Positions 1 through 28,200 of a stretch of 64,000 bases of DNA are shown piece by piece. Both the position numbers and the translations under genes were made by a program. Origin of the DNA: Echinometra lucunter (Eukaryota; Echinodermata; Echinoidea; Camarodonta; Echinometridae); contig CM057167.1 in the NCBI GenBank assembly GCA_029962745.1, positions 22,138,350 to 22,202,349 of the forward strand, written 5' to 3'. Position 1 is the first letter of the stretch; each line of letters begins with the position of its first letter. The notes under the pieces are model-generated. The model saw only the letters and a program-made list of their open reading frames with translations. It was not told where the DNA came from and ran no database searches.

Positions 1-2
1 GC

Positions 3-128
3 GCGATATGGGAGCGTGACCCAAAGCGGAGACTTATAGTGGAGATACTTGCACCACTAGGAGCTCTGAAGCCCTATATCAGTAAATACAACTTACAAGA
101 TATTGGAGAGCAGGAGAGTGGAAATTAA
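3..128 (+). other. Open frame at left edge, possible 3' end of an unknown upstream gene
   Basis: The frame starting at base 3 stays open from the window edge to a TAA at 126-128. It encodes 41 residues beginning AIWERDPKRRLIVEILAPLG, with a non-repetitive, protein-like composition. It does not resemble PRPF40 and I do not recognise the family. It could be the last exon of a gene lying to the left, a retroelement remnant, or chance. No clear splice acceptor or poly(A) signal can be assigned because the window begins inside it. Confidence 0.2.
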
Positions 129-261
129 ATAAGCCTGTGCATTCACAAGTATTTTTCTACCCATGTTCACTTTTACCCATATGGATGGATACATGTGGTA
201 CCTGTTCAGAATTTGTAAGCAATCTGGTCACTGACTATATCAAGTGACCACATCACATTCT

Positions 262-325
262 CTCCCTCTCTCACTCTCTCTTCCCCTCTCACTACCTTCC
301 TCCCTCTCTCTCTCTCTCTCTCTTT
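262..325. repeat. CT-rich microsatellite
   Basis: The tract is almost pure pyrimidine, made of TCTC and CCCTC units with an uninterrupted (TC)n core near 305-323. No gene is visible around it. Confidence 0.8.
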
Positions 326-506
326 CTCTTCTCTGTATGACCATGAGGGAAAATCCTACTCATAAAATTTTACAGCTTCTTTCAGCCTTCAACCTATTAC
401 CAACTACACTGTAGCTATTTAATGGGGAGTACACTGGTCTGTCCCTGGAAACTTCACAGGCTTACAGTAGTTGAACTATATTGCCAAAAGTAAAAAAAAA
501 ATCTCT

Positions 507-665
507 GGCATTTTTTATTACTGTTAGGAATGTATACTCAATTTCTTTTTTTACCCTTGTCGCCACGCATGTCGGGGGCAATTTCACACATGGTTTTACT
601 TTGTCTGAAATCCTGCACACATGGTATTCGAACCATGGGTATTATGTACTGCCGAGAACAATGCT
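507..665 (+). repeat. Dispersed repeat, copy 1 (partner at 37713-38075)
   Basis: This stretch reads from TTACTGTTAGGAATGTATAC through CATGGTATTCGAACCATGGG to GCCGAGAAC. The same order of words recurs at 37925-38075. The second copy suggests the full element starts with GGTTCTCACTAG and ends with GCGAGAACC, an imperfect terminal inverted repeat. The 78-aa open frame in this copy has no recognisable domain and is probably not a gene. Confidence 0.6.
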
Positions 666-810
666 CCAGATTATTACATCCTGTAGAAGTTATCCTGTCT
701 TATTGACCATTTTGTGAACAGAAGACTTAACTTATATTTCATAAGATTAGACTATAATTTCGCAAACGTAAGATTTCTGACAGAGTAATTCTTTGTGATT
801 TAATGTTTTT

Positions 811-2486
811 GTCTCGCCCACCGGAGGTGAAGGCGAGACTAAGGGATCCAAATGTCGTCCGTCCGTCGTCCGTCCGTCGTCCGTCCGTCGTCCGTCCGTC
901 CGTCCGTCACAAACGTTATGAAAGATAACTTGGCAACCGTGACTCACTTTTCAACCAAACTTGGGTTGTAGATGCACTAAGGGGACCTGCATGTTATGGT
1001 CCAGTCAGAGGTCACATGGTAAGGTCAAAGGTCATTTCAGGTCAAACGTTAAAGTTTACGTGCAAGACTCTCTTATGACACAAAACTCTGCAACCGTGAC
1101 TCACTTTTCAACCAAACTTGGGTTGTAGATGCCCTAAGCGGACCTGCATGTTATGCTCTAGTCAGAGGTCACATGGTAAGGTCAAAGGTCATTTTAGGTC
1201 AAACGTTAAAATTTACGTGCAAGACTCTCTTATGACACAAACTCTGCAACTGTGTGACACTGTTCAATCAAACTTGGGTTGTAGATGCACTAAGGGGACC
1301 TGCATCTTATTGTCCAGTCAGAGGTCACATGGTAAGGTCAAAGGTCATTTCAGGTCAAATGTTAAAGTTGACGTGCAAGACTCTCTTATCACACATAACT
1401 TTGCAACCGTGACTCACTTTTCAACCAAACTTGGGTTGTAGATGCACTGAGGGGACCTGCATGTTATGGTCCAGTCAGAGGTCACATGGTAAGGTCAAAG
1501 GTCATTTCAGGTCAAACGTTGAAGTTTACGTGCAAGACTCTCTTATGACTCAAAACTCTGCAACCGTGTGACACTTATCTATCAAACTTGGGTTGTCGAT
1601 GCACTAAGGGGACCTGCATGTTATGGTCCAGTCATAGGTCACATGGTAAGGTCAAAGGTCATTTCAGGTCAAACATTAAAGTTTACGTGCAAGACTCTCT
1701 TATGACACAAAACTCTGCAACCGTGTGACACTTATCTATCAAACTTGGGTTGTAGATGCACTAAGGGGACCTGCATGTTATGGTCCAGTCAGAGGTCACA
1801 TGGTCAGGTCAAAGGTCATTACAGGTCAAACGTTGAACGGTTAAAGTTTACGTGCAAGACTCTCTTATGACACAAAACTTTGCAACCGTGTCACACTTTT
1901 CAGTCAAACTTGGGTTGCAGATCACTAAGGGGAAGTGCATGTTATCATTCTGTTGGACTTCACATGATAAGGTGAAAGGGTTCTTGGGGGACCTTCATGT
2001 TATAGTGGTATCAGAGGTCACATGGTAAGGTCAAAGGTCATTTTATATCAAACGTGAAAGTTTACTTGCAAGACTCTCTTATGATAAGTAACTTTGCAAC
2101 GTCTGCTCCCTTTTTAACTAAACTTGGGTCATGGATGCACTTGGGAGACCTTCATGTTATAGTGGCATCGGATGTCACGTGGTAAGGTCAAAGGTTATTT
2201 TATTTCAAACATTACAGTTTACATGCACGACTCTCTTATGACACATAACTTGACAACTGATGGTCAAATGGCAACCAAACTTGGGTCATAGATGCACTAG
2301 GGGTAACATCATGTTGTGGTGCTGTCGGAGTTCACATGGTGAGGTCAAAGGTCATTTGAGGTCAAACATTAAAGTTTACCTGCAAGACTTTGCGATATCA
2401 AACTTGGTTAGGGATGTACTTGGGGAAACCTTCGTGTTATTTAGTCACGGGTGGGCGAGACACAATCTTGCTATTGGCTTGTTGAG
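811..2486. repeat. Dispersed element with an internal 157-bp tandem minisatellite
   Basis: The left end is GTCTCGCCCACCGG followed by a (CCGT)n-rich stretch. The right end is GGGCGAGACACAATCTTGCT. In between, the word CAACCGTG (or a one-base variant) recurs at about 934, 1091, 1247, 1404, 1561, 1718 and 1883, giving a period of 156-157 bp (165 for the last step). Units then decay towards about 2480. Each unit includes CAAACTTGGGTTGTAGATGC and AGAGGTCACATGGTAAGGTC. A shorter relative lies at 38420-38786. Open frames inside are periodic by-products of the repeat. Confidence 0.85.
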
Positions 2487-2561
2487 TATAGCATGATTTA
2501 GGATAACACACATCTTCCATAGACCCCAGGTCTAGTTATCTTGGTCAGAGTACTCAATGCC

Positions 2562-3056
2562 TTAAAGGCATTGGTTAACATTGTTGTGATTTTAAAAAAT
2601 CTCGTTTTGTTACTTGAAAATGGGATAAACATAAGGGTTATAGTGTAAAAATACCAGTCTGAAATTTTCAAAGTATAATATCCACAGGAAGTATGTTTAA
2701 ATATCAAAAATGTGAACCAATGTTTGAAAAATATACGAGAGTCGGTTGCACAGAATAGACATAAGGAGTGCGCATGCGCGTATGACTCACCTTACCGTAC
2801 TGTGTGCATTGGCGTATCACGCGGCGGGAGGCACATAACGGCATTTTCAAATTCAAGCAAAGCGGTCCTCTTAGTGAGTGTCTCGTGAGACGAAGGATAA
2901 TAAAATTGCCGTTTGCGTCTAACTTACACTTTTTCATTCCAAATTATGGTTGATTTCAGGGTTTTTTAGTACAAATACAAGTACTCATACACATGTTTCA
3001 TCTTAGTTTGAGAATTTTTTAAATCAGCTGCTCACAAAGTTAGCCAATGCCTTTAA
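2562..3056. mobile_element. TTAA-flanked MITE, family I
   Basis: TTAA at 2562-2565 is followed by AGGCATTGGTTAACATTGTT, and the sequence ends ..GTTAGCCAATGCCT before TTAA at 3053-3056. Reverse-complementing the right end gives AGGCATTGGCTAACTTTGT, so the terminal inverted repeats match over about 20 bp, with a further match at AAAAAAT. The interior (487 bp) encodes no transposase, so it is a non-autonomous element. Confidence 0.75.
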
Positions 3057-3469
3057 GTTACTGTTTCAGTTTTGAAATTCTGTGAACAGTGAAAAAAACT
3101 GGTCCAAAAGGGATTGGATTCAGTTGTATGGAATTCCTTTAAAATGACTTATGTAAATCCAAAGTGAATTGTACAGTGGTACAAGAATAAAAAAAATCAT
3201 TGATGCCTATCAAAAAAAAATCAAAAGAATTTTTCATTAATTTTTTTTCCTAACATTCCAAGAAAATTTAGTTAACAAGTTGACTTTGTTCAAGACCATG
3301 TCAAAATGTAAAAGATTACCTGTGAATTTTATCTTTAAATATTTCTGGGGACTTCTTTTTCTTCCCCCTCCCCCCTTTGTTGGGCTGGGGGCTGGGGGCC
3401 GGGATGTTCTTCCAAAAATTCAACTGTACTAATTGTACTGTTCTTCATTTCTTCTTATAAAAATTACAG

Positions 3470-21471
<18,002 letters not shown>

Positions 21472-22053
21472 TGATGCCATAAAATCTCCACTGAGTCCTA
21501 AATGTCCTTCAAAGTTCTCAATTATTTTAAGCAAGGATCGCTGTGCAGGCCCAAGTCCTTTTCATTCCTGATGTGTAAAACACAGTCAAAACAATCTTGA
21601 TTACAGACTACCATTTGCATAGGCTCTGTTCTGTAGCTGCTTGATTTAACATCGGTGAAGACCTGTTCGGTTTGGTTGCTGTTTTTTATATTAATGTCAA
21701 TTTCAATTTCAACCACAACTGGCAGGCTTCAAGTATGCATAACGATAGGTGATTTATGAACTGACATAGCAATGCACCTGACTCATTGCATAACCCAATG
21801 AATATTCTTTTCTTCTAAGTTTGGAAGCCCCAAATTTATGTCTAAGTTGACACTGTTTTACACAACCCCTGTGTGAAACAGCACTTTCCTTCATCATCAA
21901 ATTCGAAAATGGAATTTACATTACATGCAGTACTTGGATGTCTGAATTGCACAGACAAGGTATCCAAATTGATTTACATTGTTAGTTTGGTATTATCTAC
22001 ACCATATTTCATAATGCTTCTTCCATTACGTAAAATGTTAATGCAGTTAAAGT

Positions 22054-22353
22054 TTAAAGGTCATATACAGTTTTATTAGCCCCTCAAAAACTGTTGGTCA
22101 GATTTCCTTGCTTTCAGCTGTGATCATTATGAGTGGAGCGGTCGAGGTGCAAGTGTCCTAGCGCAAGGCTCAGTGTAATCGTTACATTGCGTTCATTTCA
22201 AATATTTACACTAAATTTTAGCAAAAATCATGAATGGCATATCTCCTGATCTCATGCATGTATCTTTTCATGCAAGGCAGACAATATGAGAATATATTTC
22301 ATCAATTTAATGCCAGTTATATTTTGCGACCAAAACTGTATATGAGCTTTTAA
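22054..22353. mobile_element. TTAA-flanked MITE, family J
   Basis: TTAA (22054) is followed by AGGTCATATACAGTTTTATT. The right end CCAAAACTGTATATGAGCTT precedes TTAA (22350), so about 18 bp of the ends are inverted repeats. The 292-bp interior is non-coding. It lies in the 3' flank or 3' UTR of PRPF40. Confidence 0.7.
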
Positions 22354-22618
22354 GTTAAATAGACAAGGAACGATGGAAATCATGTTTTCTTCTTTTTTTT
22401 TTACAGCAGTTGTTATGGGAAGACAATTGTGCATGTAATTTGTAATTTTGGACAGGTTCTATTTCTTTGCTGATGACTTGTTATTTTTGAAATGGAACTG
22501 AAATGAAAGAATGAATCGGGATTGTTGTAAATATATCTTTGTATTATAAGCAAAAACCTGCATAACTTGTGTATTGTTCATCCTTTCCAGGTTGTATGTG
22601 TTGCCCTCTGTCCTCATA

Positions 22619-22939
22619 ATGGGGGTGCTTCACAATGCTGTGCGTAAAGTTATGCATGACCTTAAGAATGACTTAACTATGAACAACCAAATGCCCAAAG
22701 TTTTTCGTCTTGTTTTAACACAGTGTGTTTGTATTTCCCACAATCCCAATTGAATTGTTGGCAAAAACTATACTTCACATTTAAAATGTTTTGTTAGTAA
22801 AATAATGTTAATCTCTATAGATATTTTGATTTAAGCGTATGTGATTAAATATGATTGAGAATCCTGTTTGAATTTCCATATTCAATTCGTTCTTAATGTC
22901 ATGCATAACTTTACACATAGCTTTGTGAAACACCCCCAT
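22619..22939. mobile_element. Inverted-repeat element with about 45-bp terminal repeats
   Basis: The left end is GGGGGTGCTTCACAATGCTG then TGCGTAAAGTTATGCATGAC. The right end is GTCATGCATAACTTTACACA then TAGCTTTGTGAAACACCCCC. These are reverse complements with a few changes. The interior is AT-rich and non-coding. Confidence 0.75.
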
Positions 22940-23551
22940 GATGTAGGACAGTACAAAAGCTTATCATGGCTGTATGTGAGTAGCAGATCTTAAAGTATGG
23001 AAGCAGAATTGTGGCTGCGATGACACAGATGATGTAAAGTTATATGCTAAACCTGCATTAAGGGAAGAAACATTTTATGAGCAGGTGGTCTTTATGAACA
23101 GGTTCCTTAAATACATGTTTCATTGGGAAAAATATTCAAGGGAAACAAAAATTTGAGAATCTATGTTTCTAAGCATAGAATTGATAAAAAAAAAAATACA
23201 ATGACTGGAACTAAAGGGAGGACAGAAAGGATGGGTTCAAGGTAGAGGGGTAGAAGAAACCGGAAGGATGAAGCAGTAGAGGAAAGAGAGAAAGGGAGAA
23301 ACTTTTTGGAAGAGAAAAAAGAGAGTGGGGGACAAACTGGTGAATATTCAAGAGTAAAAGAGAGAGAGAGAGAGAGAGAGTTGCAAATTTTAAGTGAGGA
23401 GACATTACAATGAATTCTCTAGTACTATAAAAAAAAAAAAAAGGGCCATGGTATACATGGTAATTTGACAGTATACCAACAAATAACCATCAAATTACCA
23501 TGGGTACTGTTGGTATGTTTTAGAGGTTTTAGAGGGAGAAAATGAAGGCAC

Positions 23552-23588
<37 letters not shown>

Positions 23589-25060
23589 AAAAAGAGCAGC
23601 AAGCTATCTTATTCAGACACTAGGGAAATTCACAATTCAGAATTTCAACAAAAATTTAAGGAAGACTGTAACAAACTAGGAAAAGACAAGATAAAGAGAG
23701 AGAGCGGAAGAGATGGACAGACCTAGAGAGACAAAGACAGACAAATATATTTGTGCTTCAAGAAAATTCAATTCAGTGACTTAGGGGGCATCAATAGTTT
23801 GACCTTAATCAAACAAAACATGCTCAAGTCCTCAAATATTTTGACCTTCATAATCATAGATAGGCCTCTTTTCATTGATAGGCCGCTTTTCTGGACAGTG
23901 AATCCCCCCCCCCCAAAAAAAAAATATATATATATATATATATGGAAACCTGTTTATTCATACAGTTTGCATTAGCAAACCAGGGACCTCTTTAAATAAA
24001 GTGGTGAAATGCTATTTTGCTGGACTGCTCTGCAAAAATCATACATCGATCTCAAAGTAAAAGCCCTTGCAAAAAAAGTGCCACAGTACCCTTTGTGTAA
24101 CCATAGTAATTCGATGGTACACCACAGTGATTAAACATATAAACCAGAACCATCAATGAATTAGCAGGTTTGCATCTTGGGTACCACAGTACCTTTTTTT
24201 TTTCTTTTTTTTTTCGCAAGGGCATATAGAAAGCAATAATAATTTGGGATGATTAGAATGTGTGTACTAGAGTACATGAAGTCAAAATCGCGCTATTGTT
24301 TTAAAGTTCCTTAAATGAAATAAGATAACTGAATAGATGAATGTTATATGAGGCGAGAAGAAGAGAGAGAGAGAAAGGGGTGGGGCTATGCCAAATCCTG
24401 AAAGAAATAAGTTTAAACCTAGTACTGCCCCTAAAATAAGTAACAAATTATACCCAAATATAGTTTTCGTCTAAACGTGACATTCACATTCCGTAACAAT
24501 GGACAATGCTGTCAACTGTGTAATTAAAACAAATCATCTTTTTAATTCGTACTTTGAACTTTAATTGAGTCCACGTTGCCTGGGATTTAAGATATTCTAG
24601 AAAAGCAGCCCCAAGTTTTATAAGCGTTGCTTTGAAACGTCATATTTGTTATAAACCAAAATGAAAATTCCACATTGTTTTCGTTTCATTCAATCGATAG
24701 CATTTAATGAATAATTTCAACTCAAGATAGGCACAGAGAGTATTTAAATTGATGTTGCTTTACTCACATTGTCTGGGACTTAAACTAGGTATTGCGTAAT
24801 GTCTTTCTGATATGTATGGGCAAAGGTCAATTAATAGTCTTTAAAGATATAGCTTATTTTTATTTATAGATATTAAAAAAAATAATAGAATCCTTTACTA
24901 GATCTTAAAGTGTTGAAAATAAGTATTAAATGAAAGTGAAATTCCAATTTTACTTTGAAATTGTATTTTGTTCGATAAAAGCAAAGTTTAACGCTTTTAC
25001 CAATTGTTTTATCTTGCTTCTTCTTTTTTTTTTTTTACCAACGTGTCTGTATATAGCGCC
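22940..25060. other. Intergenic interval between PRPF40 and RETSAT
   Basis: No exon-like open frame was found. The interval holds a (GA)n run near 23361-23380, a poly(A) run near 23559-23586, a (TA)n run near 23926-23942 and AT-rich sequence. A small element at 24063-24223 has ends GCCCTTGCAAAAAAA and TTTTTCGCAAGGGC with two GTACCACAGTACC-like words inside. An ATTAAA at 22844-22849 could serve PRPF40 polyadenylation, but this is not established. Confidence 0.5.
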
Positions 25061-25069
25061 TAGACCTGC

Positions 25070-25210
25070 GGTACGGTCACCGTACCGTACCGGTGATCGT
25101 GCGTGCGTGTCCTTTACCCTGGCCTGGGCATGGGTGTACCGTTTGCGGGCCAAAATCAGTGATTTCATCCGGCGAAAACTGTCAACTTTTGCTCTTTTGG
25201 ATCATCCATC
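25070..25210 (+). promoter_or_regulatory. GC-rich RETSAT 5' flank / 5' UTR with palindrome and upstream ATG
   Basis: In an otherwise AT-rich region this stretch is GC-rich and contains GTACGGTCACCGTAC, a perfect 7+7 palindrome around one base, followed by CCGTACCGGTGATCG. A short upstream frame starts at ATG 25130 and stops at TGA 25160-25162, 48 bp before the RETSAT ATG. No TATA box was recognised and the transcription start is unknown. Confidence 0.35.
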
Positions 25211-28200
25211 ATGTCTGTCAGTAGCCAGGTAGTTACGTGGGCATTTGCCAATCCATTTCTTGTTGCAATATGCCTTCTTGGAGCTCTCCTAGCCCTGTTC
25301 GTGGTACGACTAGCTTCAAAATTGAAACCCGGTCCCAACCCTTTTGCTGAAGACTGCACCCGCCCTGCAGCCCCGGTCGTTGCCGACAGCTCAGCTCGAG
25401 ACAAAGTTATCAAGCAGGGTAAATGAGCCTAGGTCTAGATCTGTTTCTTATCTCGTGTATGTTGTCTTTGTTACTTTTGTGTGAGTGATACGTTACCCCG
25501 TATTTCAGTGTCTGATCAGGTAGTCCAGGGACGTCTGGAGAGTAAAAAAAAAAAAAAACGCTAGGCCTAACCCACTTGCACGAATGCCAGGTTATCATCA
25601 GATAACCTTGCACTGAATTAGGCCTGTACAGTGGAAATTGCTGACAATAGGAAAGTAGTGTTCTCTGTCACATTTCTGGGACAGAGGAACAAGAGCAGTG
25701 ATCAGAAAAAGATTTCTCAAAATTCATTTGATGAAGATAATTTAGATCCAATTGAAGGAATGGAATGAAAATAGGATATGTTATCATACTGGGTGTAAAA
25801 AGCAAACATTTTCCAAGAATTTGTTGATTATTTTAGTGATTTCTATCTCCAACTATAGAGGGCAGCATTTCACATAAATTTGCACAGCTCAGCATACCAA
25901 TGGCTCCCTGAGTGGGCCTAACCCTATCAATAGTTTACTCTCCATGGCATGACATGCATTTATTTACGGCGAGAATTGCCGTGAATTTTTTGAAAACGTC
26001 TGCAAGATATCGCTCGCATCTATGCACAAGTTAGTCGCCATTTTCTATCTGCATTTTAATGGACGCTGGGGAAACGTAAACAAGCGGTGAGTTTTTCCAC
26101 CTACCCTACGATAGATTTATAATCTAAATTTCGGCTTATGTACGTCCGATTTTTAGTCCCAAGTGTCAGTCGGGTTCGTGATGACCACAGCTGATAGTTA
26201 CAAGGCTGGTGGTGTCATTGGCCCGTGGGAAAGTGATTTTCCAGGGGTTGTTTTGAAGTGCCAAGATGCTTGCTTTGTACAAATAGGTCTAGGGGGTAAA
26301 AACACTGGATGTCATGGAGAGTAATGGCGTTAGCATTTTTTTTTTTTTTTTTACTCTCCAGATGTTCCTGGACTATGATCAGGTTATCGCGGAATGGTGA
26401 ATTTGTTGGTACTCTAGTTTTCATTGACGTTGTTTAGTCTAGTCAGAAATTTGGCGCATTGTCATGAATTCCTCGTAAATCTTGTCAATCGTATTGGCAT
26501 TATGATTTGACACGTCAAGTGTTCCTGCTGTTTCTGGGGCATACATGTATGATATGTCCTACTGAGACTGAGTGGGTAGCTTTACTCGACCTGCGTAGGT
26601 AACTTTAGAACCCCTGACTGGATCTATACCTGAACATTTTTGTTTCAAGTTTATCCAATGGGGAGAATTTAGTCAGAAAGTCTAACATAACACATTTAGA
26701 AAAAAGGCTTAATTGGCAAATTTTCATGCCTCCGCCCACTTACACGAATGCCTGGTTATCATTGGGCCTATACAGTGGAAAATTACTGAAAATAAGAAAG
26801 TAGTGTTCTCTGTCCAATATCTTGGACAGAGGAGCAAGAGTAGTGCCACCAGTGATCAGAAAAATATTTTTCAAAATTCACTTGATCAAGGTAATTTAGA
26901 TCTTCTTCTTCTTTGGTTGGTTTCCTCCAGTCTGGAGAACTGCAATCGTTGCAGGGTTGTCCTAAGCGTGAATATACATGAGTGTTGAAGTACTGGGTTT
27001 ACAATATTACAGATTGACAGTAGTACGTTTGACATGTAGGTCGAGAAGGACTTCGTGACCAGGTTGAGGGATAGTGCCGTCATGATACAGGAGTGATCTT
27101 TCTGGAAGCCTGACTGAAGAGTGTCTGGGATACCTTGCTCACGTAGGGCTGCCCGAGAGTAGGCTTTAGGAGCAACTCGAAGACCAGTAGGAGGAATGGA
27201 ATGGAAATATGATCTTTTATTATCCTAAGTGTAAAAAGCAAGCATTTTATGACAATTTGTTGATTATTTTAGTGATTTATATCTTCAACTATAGAGGGTG
27301 GCATTTCACATACATGTAAATTTGCACAGCTCACCAACTCAAGGCCTCTGCCCTTGAAGTGAAGTGAAGGTGGTGCCAGTGGCATCATGTTTTTGAGTTG
27401 TCCGTGACCATCCATCCATCCTGCTTTTATGATACAGTATCTCAAGAACCGTTGGAGATATAAACTTCAAACTTGGTGCAAAATTATCACTATACAGAAG
27501 GATGATCTGATTAGATTTTTGGGTGTATAGATCAGAGGTCACAGAGGTCAATTTATGAAATTTCATATGTTAACTCCTTAACACAATATCTTAAGAACTG
27601 GTTAAGGTATTCGAGGTACATGTACATGTACATAAATTGTCCTTGTATGACTAGCATGTGTCCCCATAGAAACTAGGAAGCAATCTGATTTGATTTTGGG
27701 GTATGATCAAAGGTCACTAGGCCAGTTTCCTAGTTTGCAGGTTTTAGCCCCGTTAACCCATTCGTGACAGAGGTCCACATTTTGTGGTTTGACCTAATAA
27801 CTTTTGATGCAAAGCCCTAAAAATCATACCAAATACATGAGCAGAAAGAGCAAAAAATTCTACGCAAACTGTGCTCATTTTGGTTGCGTCAATATTCGTT
27901 GTTTGATGCTGAAGATTTTTTAAAGGAAAATACATGTAAGCATTAAAATCCTTAAATTGGCAATGTGATAGAAAGTTTAAAATCACCGTTATCCCCGGCA
28001 AATTGGCAACTTTTTGACTTCTAATTTCTGTCAATTTATATTCATTTCAGATACATGATGTTTTATAAGAAAAATGTAGCAATAAAATAAAAATGTTGGT
28101 GTTGCCAATTTGAAGAATAAAAGCTGATCAAATTAGACTTTAAATAATTCCTGTCATGAATGGGTTAATACAATATCTCAACCATTTGAGGATGAGGTAT

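Noticed and set aside
1118..1441. 107-aa open frame with repeated CSSQRSHGKVKGHFRSN
   Set aside because: The peptide repeats with the 157-bp minisatellite unit and has no start or splice context of a gene.
811..2486. CRISPR-like array
   Set aside because: Units are 157 bp, similar throughout with no unique spacers, in an animal genome; this is a minisatellite.
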